The notes: generated by a model not told the origin, from the sequence alone. DNA of 64,000 nt from Asterias rubens (GCF_902459465.1 NC_047083.1:3716523-3780522); one strand, 5' to 3'. Shown: positions 44,501 through 50,020, counted from the stretch's first letter. Made by a program: numbers and translations.

Positions 44501-46141
44501 CAAGGTACTCAAGGCGCCGAGTATGTACAAACTTTCAGAAAGTTAGGGCCTAATGCAGTGATAAATTATGAGACCCAATTATTCAGCACCTTATAAGGGT
44601 TTACAAGGTGCTACGGCGCATACAGCAGCCACAGCCAGGAACACCGGGGCGAACCCCTTCTCTTTTCGATAAGTGCACTGGGTTCTTTTACATTGGTTAC
44701 ACAACACATGGGACCAAGGGCTTTATGTCCCATCCGAAGGGCGAAGCAATGGTTAAGTGTCTTGCTTAAAGGCAGTGGACACTATTGGTAATTACTCAAA
44801 TCAATTATCAGCATAAAATCTCACTTGGAAACGAGAAATGGGGAGAGATAGTACGGACCCCTCTGAAGTGACATTGTTTTCGAGAAAGAAGGAATTTTCC
44901 ACGAATTTGATATCGAAATCAAGCATCTAAAAGCACAAAACTTCATAAGACAAGGGTGTTGTTTATTTCATTCATGTCTCACAACTTCGACGACGAATTG
45001 AGCTCAAATTTTCACAGGTTTGTTATTTTATGCATGTATAGATACACCAAGTGAGACGACTGGTCTTCGACAATTACCAATAGTGTCCACTGCCTTTAAG
45101 GACACAAGTGTCACAGCTGGGGATTCAAAAAGAAAATCATCATCAAGAGTAACCATAGAGTGCTCCAGATTGCACAGTAGGCATGGTAGGGCTTTAAGAA
45201 CCAAGATAAACACCAAGTAGAAAACATTCCGAAGACCTTGTTTCAAATCACCGTGCTTCGGCAAAAAAAAAAAAATAAATGATCTTAGTTGTTAGTTATT
45301 TTCTATATAATTACTTTTGTAGCTTCAAATAACATTTAACAAGCATTTATACTGGGCTTTTCCAAAAACATGATCAAACCGTTGACAAAGCACATTTATA
45401 AAGCTTTGTTTTCCCTTCGGACGACAGAACAGTTGAGAAAACTTGGGTGCAAAACTTGTCTATGCTTTTAAATTCTTTGTTGACCGGAAAAGGCTCTTGA
45501 TTTTGGTGACGCAAACAAAACAACTGTAAACATTATTCAAAAGATAATTTCATCTTCTACAAAATCAGCTTAACTTTAGTTCACAAGAAAATATTCACAC
45601 CAACAGTTATCCGACCGATGATTTCTGGGCACAGCAAGATATGGATTGAATTTTCATGGCGCAGTGAGAAGTGAATGACGCTATGTTAAATATTGCGCGA
45701 GTGCTAAATAAATTAAAAGGGTTAAAATAAAATGTAGACGGAACTCTTCTGTTCAGGTCAAAACTAAAATTGGCCAAGGACCGACCGGCAAAGCCCAAAG
45801 AAAGGCAAAATTTCATTCGTTTTAAATTGGTTTTTAATTTACTGAAATAAAATTCCTTTGGGCAATGAGTGAAAAAATGGTGGCAGGATACGGATATTTT
45901 TTCAGGGGGCCTCGTACCGTACCTTTCCTGCCAATCCTCACATCCCTACCCGTGCCATCCGCCGTGCACACCGGCATGACAACATGCGAAGGCTGCCGGT
46001 AGAGCATACGTTACCAACCATCATTCAGTTCACACGGTAATATGACGGCATCAAAAACTAGCCGGCTTTCATTAAATCCACCACAAAAACATCTTTGCAA
46101 AAGCTTAAAATCATATCTACTTACGACAGAAACCACTCCAT
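11544..46141 (-). CDS. MOB2: MOB2, MOB kinase activator family, five coding exons
   Basis: MOB proteins bind and modulate NDR/LATS kinases; MOB2 binds NDR1/2. Coding exons, in transcript order: 46125-46141, 14446-14612, 13394-13493, 12357-12481 and 11544-11824. Phases match (2, 1, 2, 1) and the sum is 690 nt, giving 229 aa (human MOB2 is about 237). Landmarks: MEWFLS at the start (human MDWLMG); LFLEPQYLGAQITDFDM at 26-42; LNEW-type DQNEWVGSN at 53-61; zinc ligands C81 and C86 in ESCTNETCPSM; TAPQYINYAMSNIQK at 110-124; PTKYDHVFPSDFE; zinc ligands H161 and H166 in AHIYHAHY; LDDLIEAL near the end, which matches MOB2 (MDDLTEVL) better than MOB1, MOB3 or MOB4. Intron 1 is about 31.5 kb and carries the THAP/P2X7-like transposon. 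Cytoplasmic or nuclear protein by family. Confidence 0.93.
11862..12131 (-). mobile_element. tRNA-derived SINE
   Basis: On the minus strand the head has an A-box-like GGCCTAGCGGTTAAGAGC and a B-box-like GGGTTTGAGTCC, followed by GACACCTGTGTCCTT and a tail with AAACCATGATGCTTCGTCCTTTG shared with copies at 58480 and 59870. Lies in MOB2 intron 4. Confidence 0.65.
12135..12327. mobile_element. Palindromic MITE, GGGCCC/AGCTTAAGC family
   Basis: GGGCCCAATTTCATAGGGCTGC at the left and GCAGCTATATGAAATTGGGCCC at the right, ending 30 bp from MOB2 exon 4. Confidence 0.75.
12834..12977. mobile_element. Foldback element in MOB2 intron 3
   Basis: TTGTTGCACGCTGTGAC at the left and GTCACAGCGTGCAACAA at the right. 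The arms pair through GGGGTCCATGGCATTTTGTA and GGTGTACAAAACCAATGG to a GGCACCCGGTGCC centre. Near-perfect hairpin of about 140 bp. Confidence 0.7.
13986..14110 (+). repeat. Dispersed repeat (copy of the 9470 family)
   Basis: Contains TAACACCATAGTGTCTAC, TTGCCAGGTAGATTTCG and GAGACATGTCCTGC. Confidence 0.5.
14255..14360 (+). repeat. Single-copy relative of the 24-bp minisatellite at 35 kb
   Basis: AATGCGTGAGTCTCACGCC, then TAATGCGTGAGACTTGGTAG. The array at 35035-35390 ends with the same ATGCGTGAGACTTGGTAGGT phrase. Confidence 0.55.
14670..14884 (+). repeat. Left terminal inverted repeat of the transposon
   Basis: 215 bp, from AGGTTATGAG to GGGGAACGAAG, with a poly-T run inside. It has TTGATTGG (inverted CCAAT) and two CRE palindromes. 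Inner edge 362 bp before the transposase ATG. Confidence 0.92.
14849..14870. promoter_or_regulatory. Paired CRE sites in left TIR
   Basis: Two perfect TGACGTCA palindromes, 14849-14856 and 14863-14870, centres 14 bp apart. Likely part of the transposase promoter through CREB/ATF factors (inference). Confidence 0.6.
15137..15158. repeat. GCAT microsatellite
   Basis: Five to six ATGC/GCAT units, inside the transposon just before the transposase gene. Confidence 0.8.
15247..19702 (+). CDS. THAP-domain DDE transposase, Kolobok-like, ten exons, intact
   Basis: Exons: 15247-15579, 16040-16150, 16616-16712, 17024-17243, 17471-17999, 18105-18288, 18454-18708, 18831-19002, 19267-19415 and 19545-19702. 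Total 2208 nt, 735 aa plus TAG, with phases matching throughout. I chose the ATG at 15247 because the THAP domain starts at once (MTKRCVAAGC); an in-frame ATG upstream would add 40 unlikely residues. THAP zinc finger (about 1-85): C5, C10 and a C-x2-H in CCSHF. Then an acidic Ser/Asp linker (about 200-250). The catalytic core has D398 in GGDGRADSPGHSAKY, D465 in SDRHRQ, a DVWHIAKG motif at 485-492, and E610 in SSLESFHSVLNYFAPK, giving a plausible DDE triad. It would bind the terminal repeats and cut and paste the element. The exon 3 donor could instead be 16705/16706, but only 16712 keeps the frame. Confidence 0.9.
19921..19926 (+). terminator. Probable polyadenylation signal of the transposase gene
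   Basis: AATAAA, 219 bp after the stop codon. On the opposite strand another AATAAA (19974-19979) may serve the convergent gene. Confidence 0.45.
20088..20300. repeat. Direct repeat between the two transposon genes
   Basis: AAAGGCCTACATGGTGATTTC... with ATGAATCACATGAA... and TTAAGTTTCTTATT occurs at about 20090-20160 and again at about 20227-20300. It lies in the convergent 3' UTR region. Confidence 0.5.
20359..21929 (-). CDS. P2X7-type zinc-binding 'ballast' domain protein encoded in the transposon, three exons
   Basis: Exons in transcript order: 21700-21929, 20823-21050 and 20359-20512. Phases 2 and 2 match; total 612 nt, 203 aa plus TAG. Residues 1-70 are acidic and Ser-rich (MDSDSEVSSD..., DDDDD) with a YMYEPE motif at 41-46. 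Residues 77-200 resemble the cytosolic zinc-coordinating ballast domain of the P2X7 receptor. In order: W77-CLCGCC and MPT, then CC, then CITEHPGFSAVCLNLWVL, then RHAAYRQLVRWIW, then LPSCAVNRIRQAFP and YKGFK at the end. In P2X7 these positions are WCQCGNC...CC, CI, AYR, LPSC, IRKEFP and YSGFK. There are no transmembrane segments, so it is not a channel. Role in the transposon is unknown: a DNA- or nucleotide-binding accessory factor is possible. It faces inward from the right TIR, convergent with the transposase. Confidence 0.88.
22037..22251 (-). repeat. Right terminal inverted repeat of the transposon
   Basis: Reverse complement of the left repeat over 215 bp. Inner edge about 107 bp upstream of the ATG of the P2X7-domain gene. 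Confidence 0.92.
22051..22072. promoter_or_regulatory. Paired CRE sites in right TIR
   Basis: Perfect TGACGTCA at 22051-22058 and 22065-22072, with the same spacing as in the left repeat. They lie about 120-145 bp upstream of the ATG at 21929, so they may drive the P2X7-domain gene. Confidence 0.6.
22320..22686 (-). mobile_element. TTAA-MITE family A, next to the transposon end
   Basis: Reverse copy with CTCAAAATAATTTTTGGCAT at the left and CACCAAGTGAGAAGACTGG near the right; the outermost right end is degraded. It fills the gap between the transposon and the right copy of a 20-bp flanking repeat. Confidence 0.6.
22714..22885 (+). mobile_element. TTAA-MITE family A, partial
   Basis: CATTGGACACATGGTTATTG, then TCAAAGACCAGTATTCTCAC; the right half is missing. 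Confidence 0.5.
22886..24423. other. MOB2 intron 1: gene-free, CpG-richer stretch with repeats
   Basis: Contains a 32-bp tandem duplication (about 23006-23070, TGTAGTTACAGCGCGGCGTA) and a segment (about 24000-24400) with repeated GGCATAGTCA motifs. No ORF with recognisable similarity. Confidence 0.45.
23490..23615. mobile_element. Foldback element
   Basis: GGTTTTCAACTCGTGGGTTAA at the left, reversed at the right as TTAAACCACTAGTTGAAAACC. The inner arms are CCGAGGCCTGGTTCTTGATAA and TTATCAAAAACCAGGCCTCG. Confidence 0.65.
24424..24790 (+). mobile_element. TTAA-MITE family A
   Basis: TTAAAGGTTCTGGACACCTTTGG to GTGTCCAGTGCCTTTAA; core diverged. Confidence 0.75.
24791..25938. other. Gene-free part of MOB2 intron 1
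   Basis: Apart from the 23-bp repeat at 25318-25402, nothing recognisable. Confidence 0.45.
25318..25402. repeat. 23-bp tandem repeat with inverted tail
   Basis: GTGTGATAGTGCATCGGTTT occurs three times (third copy incomplete), followed by ACTATCACACGGCG, its reverse. Confidence 0.7.
25939..26352. mobile_element. TTAA-MITE family C with a GC-rich insert
   Basis: Long hairpin element with centre TTTTCGTCTCATGAGACGAAAA and arms GCTGAGGTGCTGTAGTTTTTGG / CTACAGCACCTCAG. Compared with the copy at 35999, about 50 extra GC-rich bases are present at about 26269-26320. Confidence 0.7.
26349..26708. mobile_element. TTAA-MITE family D
   Basis: TTAAAGGAACATTACAGAATTG at the left, CAATTCTGTAACGTTCCTTTAA at the right. 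Shares a single TTAA with the family C copy before it. A damaged relative is near 59190-59320. Confidence 0.75.
26709..27997. other. Gene-free part of MOB2 intron 1
   Basis: 27240-27620 is rich in imperfect 'TTTCTGTGAGTATTT' phrases (TGTGAGTA recurs many times), a decayed simple repeat. No gene seen. Confidence 0.45.
27115..27240 (+). repeat. Dispersed repeat H
   Basis: GGCCCTGGTCTTGGCCTTGG, TTTTCCAATGGAAGTACCC and AAATTCTAGACCTGAG. A partial GGGCCC-MITE end (27076-27122) precedes it. Confidence 0.5.
27998..28384 (-). mobile_element. TTAA-MITE family A, near full-length
   Basis: TTTAAAGGCACTGGACACTATTG to GGTGTCCAGTGTCTTTAA. Confidence 0.8.
28381..28775 (+). mobile_element. TTAA-MITE family A, near full-length, abutting an inverted neighbour
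   Basis: TTAAAGACAGTGGACACTATTG to GTGTCCACTGCCTTTAA. Shares TTAA 28381-28384 with the copy to its left. Confidence 0.8.
28929..29190 (+). repeat. Dispersed repeat I ('GCCTTGGTGCCC' family, two units)
   Basis: GGCAACGGCGGCGATTGCCC, CATGCCCCCTGG, ACAATTTCCTCATAGGGTGCCC, ACCAAGGAGAACATGCCTTGG. Other copies: 30135, 37655, 55380, 59335 and 61925. Confidence 0.6.
29191..30134. other. Gene-free part of MOB2 intron 1
   Basis: Overlapping frames on both strands around 29069-29592 show no similarity I recognise and are probably chance. Otherwise unremarkable AT-rich DNA. Confidence 0.4.
30135..30360 (+). repeat. Dispersed repeat I
   Basis: GAAGGCAACTGCCTTCATGC, GCCTTGGTGCCCTTGAAATG, CATAGGGTGCCCATCACC; the tail unit is duplicated. 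Confidence 0.6.
30390..30545 (+). repeat. 52-bp tandem repeat, three units
   Basis: CGACCCAACATGAAATAA begins units at 30390, 30442 and 30494; each contains TTTTAAGTTCAATAGGTCAT or a variant. Confidence 0.75.
30718..30919. repeat. Exact 101-bp tandem duplication
   Basis: CACGAGCTCTGTGAAAAAAT starts at 30718 and 30819. The two units appear identical and include GGGATTCGAACACAGC, a B-box-like stretch on the minus strand. Confidence 0.9.
30920..31030 (-). repeat. Dispersed repeat also present inverted at 60740-60845
   Basis: GATGATCTTCCCTTCAAGGG, AACTCGGCAAACTC, CTCTCATACAAACATTGGTT. The 60.7-kb copy is in the opposite orientation. Confidence 0.55.
31248..31606. mobile_element. hAT-like MITE with 8-bp target duplication
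   Basis: Ends TAAGCTTGAGCGAT and ATCGCCCAAGCTTA. Flanked on both sides by GTTACAAC (31240-31247 and 31607-31614). The interior is rich in ATATCGCGATAT and has no ORF of note. Confidence 0.8.
31613..31750. mobile_element. Palindromic 'CCTAACTTAGGA' element
   Basis: TCGAGTTAGGAGGAATAAC, GTCCTAACTTAGGACTAG, TCCTAAGTTAGGATTACTCC and TTTGTGAAATCGGCCCC. Relatives at 40743-40850 and 56705-56790. Confidence 0.55.
32207..32402 (+). pseudogene. LINE ORF2 C-terminal relic (frameshifted)
   Basis: Translation gives LLVPRTRLASYR, then after a frame change TLRNSLPEDLRQ, then CTNITLFQQKLKTHLF. This matches the usual end of non-LTR retrotransposon reverse transcriptases (…LWNSLPxxLR…SLxxFKxxLKTHLF). Two or more frame breaks; dead. 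Confidence 0.7.
32629..32944 (-). mobile_element. TTAA-MITE family A, shortened
   Basis: TTAAAGGCATGGACACCTTTGG to GTGTCCACTGTCTTTAA; lacks part of the left arm. Confidence 0.75.
32994..33196. mobile_element. Palindromic MITE, GGGCCC/AGCTTAAGC family
   Basis: GGGCCCAATTTCATAAAGCC to CAGCTTTATGAAATTGGGCCC. Confidence 0.75.
33197..34145. other. Gene-free, very AT-rich part of MOB2 intron 1
   Basis: Includes a poly-T run (33658-33685) followed by poly-G. No gene or named repeat seen. Confidence 0.5.
34146..34460. repeat. Dispersed repeat of the 9470 family with a hammerhead-like end
   Basis: GTAACACCATGTGTGTATC, TTGCCAGGTAGAGTTG, AGTTCTGAAAAGAACTGTCC, then CTACTACTTTAACTTATAGG and a second end with GGTCTCAACGTTTCGACGAG. 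A copy of the middle part is at 49105-49170. Confidence 0.55.
34395..34437 (-). ncRNA. Hammerhead-ribozyme-like motif
   Basis: On the minus strand: CTGACGA, then a stem (GAC-TA-GAGC-AA-GCTC-GTC), then GAAAC and GTTGAGACC. CTGANGA and GAAA are the conserved core segments on either side of stem II. One extra T separates the first segment from the stem, and stems I and III are not clear, so activity is doubtful. Similar motifs occur at Penelope-like element ends. Confidence 0.35.
34497..35000 (+). repeat. Dispersed repeat H, four tandem units
   Basis: Units of about 115-135 bp, each with CTTGGTGCCCTT, GACTTTCAGATTTTCCAATG, GAAGTGCC and AAAATGAAAATGG; the last unit runs straight into the 24-bp minisatellite. 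Confidence 0.75.
35035..35390. repeat. 24-bp minisatellite, about 14 units
   Basis: Unit GTGAGTCTCCCGCCTACGTA plus ATGC. Few variants (CCGGCC, CTCGCC, ATTCGTG). As 24 is a multiple of 3, both strands stay open (plus: RESPAYVM repeats; minus: RRETHALR repeats), but these are not genes. Confidence 0.95.
35546..35632 (+). mobile_element. TTAA-MITE family A, right end only
   Basis: CAGCTCCCCATTGCTTGTACC to GTGTCCAGTGCCTTTAA. Confidence 0.65.
35629..36002 (+). mobile_element. TTAA-MITE family B
   Basis: TTAAAGCCATTGGACACTTTCG to CGAAAGTGTCCAATGGCTTTAA, with TAAATCCGTAATCTCGATATC in the core. Confidence 0.8.
35999..36366. mobile_element. TTAA-MITE family C
   Basis: TTAAAGGGTGTATGTAC to GGTACCCAAATCC, with a perfect 36-bp palindrome (AAAATAATTTTCGTCTCA and its reverse) in the centre. 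Third element of a chain sharing TTAA junctions. Confidence 0.8.
36640..37032. mobile_element. Decayed TTAA-MITE family C copy
   Basis: GCGTCATGAGACGAACATTA, TCTCAAAAACTACAGCAC, AATGTAAATCTGTG and AAGTACCCAGACCCGTTAA. Confidence 0.5.
37033..37654. other. Gene-free stretch with a 90-bp imperfect duplication
   Basis: AACCTCCCATCATCTTCT, then CAGTTCTTGGATGTCGTA, occurs at about 37045 and, in variant form, at about 37134. The 150-codon frame across it has no recognisable domain. Confidence 0.4.
37655..37800 (+). repeat. Dispersed repeat I
   Basis: GGCAATTGCCTCCATGCC, GTAGGGTGCCCATTAGC, AAGGAGGACATGCCTTGG. Confidence 0.55.
38325..39010 (+). repeat. Degenerate satellite, about 85-bp period, eight or more units
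   Basis: Units start with CTATTGGACTCCTGTCTTGG or close variants at about 38329, 38417, 38503, 38579, 38672, 38738, 38820 and 38905; each has AATGATGACCTAGATCATAG and GAGGCTTGAC. Confidence 0.8.
39193..39262 (+). pseudogene. tRNA-like sequence (SINE head or tRNA pseudogene)
   Basis: TAGCTCAGTTGATAGAGC resembles a D-arm/A-box and GGTTCGAGTCCC a B-box, spaced as in tRNA. The presumed acceptor ends (GGGCTAG and CAATATT) do not pair, so not a working tRNA. Confidence 0.55.
39263..40068. other. Gene-free part of MOB2 intron 1
   Basis: Frames at 39477-39707 and 39789-40010 show no known domain. Nothing else seen. Confidence 0.4.
40069..40460 (-). mobile_element. TTAA-MITE family A, near full-length
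   Basis: TTAAAGGCAGTGGTTACTATTG to GTGTCCACTGCCTTTAA with hairpin GATTTCGAGACCTCAAG...CTTGAGGTCTCGAAATC. Confidence 0.8.
40743..40850. mobile_element. Palindromic 'TCCTAACTTAGGA' element
   Basis: GTCGATTTCACAAAACGC at the left and AGTTTTGTGAAATCGAC at the right; core GAGTTAGGACGAG...CTAACTTAGG. Confidence 0.65.
40851..41244 (+). mobile_element. TTAA-MITE family A, left end degraded
   Basis: TGGACACCTTCTTGTATTTGTC to GTGTCCAGTGCC. Confidence 0.7.
41804..42192 (+). mobile_element. TTAA-MITE family A, near full-length
   Basis: TTAAAGACAATGGACACTATTG to GTGTCCACTGCCTTTAA; perfect hairpin GATTTCGAGACCTCA...TGAGGTCTCGAAATC. Confidence 0.82.
42401..42776 (-). mobile_element. TTAA-MITE family A, near full-length
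   Basis: TTAAAGGCAGTGGACACTATTG to GTGTCCACTGCCTTT. Confidence 0.8.
42893..43290 (-). repeat. Tandemly duplicated SINE-like block (175-bp unit) plus 16-bp repeat
   Basis: AACCGACTGGGACTCG repeats four times at 42897-42963. Then GAACCCACACTATGC... runs to GGATTGGCTACCA, and the whole block is repeated from about 43120 (offset 175 bp). GGGTTCGAGTCCC on the minus strand is a B box. Confidence 0.75.
43739..44109 (+). mobile_element. TTAA-MITE family B
   Basis: TTAAAGCCATTGGACACTTTC to ATGGCTTTAA; core TTCTCGATATTGAGAATTGAT. Confidence 0.78.
44158..44315 (+). repeat. Dispersed repeat H
   Basis: GGTATTGGCCTTGGTGCCCC, TTTCCCATTGACTT, AATGACCTTGCC, AAATTCTAGGCCTC. Confidence 0.6.
44450..44764. repeat. 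SINE-like dispersed repeat
   Basis: ATCAAAGTCTTATATAGCGC, AAGGTACTCAAGGCGCCGAG, TACAAGGTGCTACGGCGCAT, GGGCTTTATGTCCCATCC. Partial copies at 56255-56335 (reverse) and 61605-61790. Confidence 0.6.
44765..45099 (-). mobile_element. TTAA-MITE family A, core shortened
   Basis: TTAAAGGCAGTGGACACTATTG to GTGTCCACTGCCTTTAA. Confidence 0.75.
45265..46124. other. Start of MOB2 intron 1
   Basis: No repeats recognised; AT-rich, becoming more CpG-rich toward the first exon. May hold intronic regulatory DNA. Confidence 0.35.
46125..46141 (-). CDS. MOB2: MOB2 first coding exon (17 nt)
   Basis: ATGGAGTGGTTTCTGTC followed by a strong donor GTAAGT. Context GCGAGATGG is a good start context. It ends in phase 2, and exon 2 begins with the single base needed to finish the Ser codon. 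Encoded MEWFLS aligns with the MDWLMG start of human MOB2. The link across 31.5 kb is inferred from phase and N-terminal similarity. Confidence 0.75.
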
Positions 46142-46700
46142 CTCGCCTAGCTGATGTCCAACAGTCTACCTCGATGAATCCCCGGGTAACAACTTTCAGA
46201 TATTCACGACATTTTCTGCACTCCCCAATGAAAATGTGATTAGAGAAGTCTGGAGTTCACCAAAAATGCCGAAAATACACCTAGTAAATATGCAGTCTCG
46301 ATCCAACGTAAATGCGTTTTAAATACACACGTCCTGGCCCGGGTACCCGACTACAAAATTTATAAAGACGTGACTTGAAATAATTCAACCGCGCGGTGGC
46401 GCTGTTTAAAATTAACTCGTGGGTTATGAAAACTTAGAGCAAGGGAGGCAGGCGCAAGTGGGCGTGGCGTTTTATGAACACGAATAATACAGTGTCAGTA
46501 GACTTTTCGGTAAGTTTTAGCGTAACATCTTGGCCAATCTCGTTTCGGAAAATTCACCAATAAATATTTCATTCCAGATTTACCCACTAATCCATTTAAC
46601 GATATCGGAAATTTTCCATAAGCCCAGGAGCTTTCTTTTAACACGTCAAAGTATTCTGCGTGGAATTCGAGGAAATTGAGGCCAATATAAACAGGATACT
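46142..46700 (-). promoter_or_regulatory. Probable MOB2 5' UTR and promoter region
   Basis: Lies directly upstream of the MOB2 start codon. It is the least repetitive part of the neighbourhood and is locally CpG-richer (GCGCGGTGGCGCTG near 46391). No TATA box or start site can be placed. Confidence 0.3.
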
Positions 46701-46809
46701 TCTGTAAGTGAGGCTATACTAGGATAGGAAGCGAGTACTTCCTACTACATAAATAGGCTGTTGGAAGTGCATACAGAACGGAGGTAGACTACAAGTTTTA
46801 TTCAGACCT

Positions 46810-47010
46810 CTACTTCATTTCTACTTTCTTCTTTGAGGGCAAGAAAGGGCAACGACAATCAGTTCAAAATACCCAGCATCTCATCTACCATCTACGAACA
46901 ATCTTGTTTACAAGCCGCACTGAATTATGGAATAATCTTCAACAATCCCTCATAGATTCCAAATCCCACCAAATCTTCAAAAGTAATTACATTCACAATC
47001 TAGGCCTATA
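46810..47010 (+). pseudogene. LINE ORF2 C-terminal relic
   Basis: In shifting frames it reads RKGNDNQFKIPS, then LWNNLQQSLIDSKSHQIFK, then SNYIHNL, resembling the C-terminal tail of non-LTR retrotransposon ORF2 (LWNxLPxxL…FKxxLKxyL). Frameshifted. Confidence 0.6.
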
Positions 47011-47060
47011 AACAACACTGCAGAAAACCGCGTTAGACAACGCTCTCCCGACCTCCGTGA

Positions 47061-47440
47061 GACAGTGGAGACTATTACTCAAAATGATTGTTAGCATAAA
47101 AGCTTACTTAGTGACGAGTAATGGGGATAGGTTGATGGTATAAAACATTGTGAGAAACGGCTCCCTCTGAAGTAATGTAGTTTTCGAGAAAGAAGTAATT
47201 TTCCACGAATTTGATTTCGAGACCTCAGATTTAGAATGTTGAGGTCTCGAAATCAACCATATAAACGCACACAACTTCGTGTGACAAGGGTGTTTTTTTC
47301 TTTCATTTTTATCTCGCAACTTCAACGACCAATTGAGCCCAAATTTTCACAGGTTTGTTATTTTATGCATATGTGTTGGGATACACCTAGTGATAAGACT
47401 GGTCTTTGACAATATTACCAATTAGTGTCAAGGTCTTTAA
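47061..47440 (-). mobile_element. TTAA-MITE family A
   Basis: GACAGTGGAGACTATTACTC to AGTGTCAAGGTCTTTAA; central hairpin GATTTCGAGACCTCAG...GAGGTCTCGAAATC. Confidence 0.75.
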
Positions 47441-47756
47441 GTTCCCCAGCGAGGTTTCAGGAGGATAACCTACCTACCAACTAAGTACCAAGTACTTCTA
47501 CGTTTCTACTTCTCTACTCGGCAAAGTCCCATGTTTTGATATCACGGCCAAGATTACGCACGCGCCGAGATTGACCGAAGCAACTCGGGTAGATAATGGG
47601 AGAACGGGGCAGTGGCAACTGGCGGAGGAAGATTGTTCCATACAGGGGTAATAAGTCTAGTCAATCTAAGCCAAAAGATAATATGGCTTGACCTAGACAA
47701 AATTGCAACATAAATGGTTTTTTTGCAAGTGTCTCCTGAAACCCTCTTAAAGCCAT

Positions 47757-48119
47757 TGGGTCCTTTCGGTACAGAAAGAAAAAAAGGTTCACAGATTTAC
47801 AAACAACTTACAGGATTTACAGAAGGTAGTGGTGAAAGACTTCCCTTGAAATCATATTCCATTAAATGCTTTACTTTTTGAGAAAACAGTAAAACAATTA
47901 TCAATTCTCGTTAGCGAGAATTACGGATTTATTTTAAACACATGTCATGACACTGCCAAACGCGCGGATACACGGGTGGGTTTTCCCGTTATTTTCGCCA
48001 GACTCCAATGACCGATTGAGCCTAAATTTTCACAGGTTTGTTATTTGATATAGAAGTTGTGATACACGAAGGCTGGGCCTTGGACAATAGTGTTTACCGA
48101 AAGGGTCCAATGGCTTACA
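47757..48119 (-). mobile_element. TTAA-MITE family B
   Basis: TTAAAGCCATTGGGTCCTTTCGG to AAGGGTCCAATGGCTTA; core TCAATTCTCGTTAGCGAGAAT. It and the next element interrupt a larger inverted repeat whose arms are GCAAGTGTCTCCTGAAAC (47725) and GTTTCAGGAGACATGC (48287). Confidence 0.75.
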
Positions 48120-48280
48120 ACATATCCGAAAAGTAGAAACAGGTAAGCAGGGGAAATATGCATAATTTGCATAAATTAAAAATTACCGTTTCCCCCCTTA
48201 AATATGCACACCCTATACAAAGTAGAAATTTTATTTCCCCTGCTTAATTTGTTTACTACTTTTTTTGGATATGTTGTTTA
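48117..48280. mobile_element. Foldback element
   Basis: ACAACATATCCGAAAAGTAG and GTAAGCAGGGGAAAT at the left; ATTTCCCCTGCTTAA and TTTGGATATGTTGT at the right. Confidence 0.65.
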
Positions 48281-48716
48281 AGAATGTTTCAGGAGACATG
48301 CACACTTGCAAAAAAAAAGATCAGGTATTTATCAGTGGATGGTAACTGCGTGTTGATTTACTGGGGGATACAAGAGTCAGAAAGTTGAGTGGGCACCTGC
48401 CGAGATCGCTAGAACTTAGAAGCCTTTTATGCAAGAAGGTTTCTGTCCCGTTGATTATTGATCATCGGGCGGGGAGGGGGAGGGGCGTATGCCATAGTCT
48501 GTACACCACATTATTAATGTAGACATATAGGCCTAGATTTTTTATAAATTGACGACCATACTTATAACGAATCTTATCTGATACAGTTCCTGGAACGCGC
48601 GTAGACGATAAACGAATTATAAGCCAAAAAACAAAGATTGTGTTTTGCTACTTTGATCGGGTTTTTTTTCGGGAGACTTCTCAGTTCTGAAAAGAACTGT
48701 CCTGCTTTTAATATAC

Positions 48717-48717
<1 letters not shown>

Positions 48718-48767
<50 letters not shown>

Positions 48768-48768
48768 T
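48718..48768. repeat. (AAT)n microsatellite
   Basis: About 16 uninterrupted AAT units followed by a poly-G run. Confidence 0.95.
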
Positions 48769-48780
48769 TGGGGGGGCTAA

Positions 48781-49170
48781 TCTTCCTTACTCGCAGCTAA
48801 GAGCTGAATTGCGAAGGACGCGGCTACAACGTGTTCGAGAAGCAGGCAATGCAAGGGCGCATTCAGCTGCCAGCCACATCAACCCATTATGACCACGGAG
48901 CACAGCCAAGATCGAAAGTGTTTGATTTTTTCCCGAGGGAGGAAAACCGGATAGTCTTGAAAACCCTTGTGGCACGGCAGAGAACCAACGCACAAGTCAA
49001 CTCACATATGGCCCCGACCGGTTATCGAACCGGGTCACCTTGGTGAGAGGCGAGCGCTTACGCACAAGCCAACCGTGCCACCCTGGGCGGAAGGTGGAAA
49101 ATCAGCCGGGACTACTACTTCAGCTTATATAGAATCGTTATTAACTGCACTACCACGGAGTGAGTTCTTA
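48781..49170 (-). mobile_element. tRNA-like SINE with dispersed-repeat flank
   Basis: On the minus strand: GGGTGGCACGGTTGGCTTGT and GACCCGGTTCGATAACCGG give A- and B-box-like stretches, followed by GATCTTGGCTGTGCTCC in the body. A copy of the body is at 9665-9850. Confidence 0.55.
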
Positions 49171-49730
49171 ATTGTGTGTACCCCTTTGCTTCTGTTATTG
49201 TTATCTCTAACAATCGGAGAGGAACTGGAAGTACCTACTCTATGAGTCCCGTGGACGAGTTTATTCTCCTTCTGGGGTTATAGTGAAAAAAATAACTAAT
49301 GTTTGAACAGTTCAATATTTTGTGGGTCCATCCAGTAAAACTTGCACCCAAATGTATTTTGTGAAGTCCTGCGACTTCTTAAAATTAACAACTCGAAAAC
49401 AAATATGTATATTATTTACTAGCATTTCTTTATTTCAGAAGCTAAGCAATGTCCTTGTTTATAGTGGGACTTTTTTTATACAAAAAGTACAAGTTAAATT
49501 GTTTGCAGCGTTTCTTTTAGTTTACATAATTTGGAAGTTATTTCATAACAGCAGGTAAATTTCTCTTTCAAAATCGACAAACGCTAAAATAATGTTTACC
49601 AGTTCTTTAGTTGTTTATATGGAATGGATGCGTCCAATCATCTTGTTTAATTACTACACAGAGATGCATCGGACTATGCCGCTAATTATTTGGCATTTCG
49701 TCGGCTCAGAGCAGACAGGAGTCATTAGAC
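49171..49730. other. Intergenic, MOB2 to TWNK
   Basis: AT-rich; no gene or repeat recognised. Confidence 0.4.
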
Positions 49731-49735
49731 CCAGA

Positions 49736-50020
49736 AAGACCCAGTCAGCTAAGACTAGAATAAACTTTCAGACCCAGAAAGACTAAGTCGGCTCAGAGCA
49801 GAATAAACTTTCAGACCTAGAAAGACCCAGTCGGCTCAGAGCAGAATAAACTTTCAGACCTAGAAAGACCCAGTCGGCTCAGAGCAGAATAAACTTTCAG
49901 ACCTAGAAAGACCCAGTCAGCTAAGATCAGAATAAACTTTCAGACCTAGAAAGACCCAGTCGGCTCAGAGCAGAATAAACTTTCAGACCTAGAAAGACCC
50001 AGTCGGCTCAGAGCAGAAAG
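49736..50020. repeat. 43-bp minisatellite, about 6.5 units
   Basis: Unit AATAAACTTTCAGACCTAG plus AAAGACCCAGTCGGCTCAGA plus GCAG. Variants CAGCTAAGATC in two units. The right edge runs into a family A MITE end. Confidence 0.92.
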
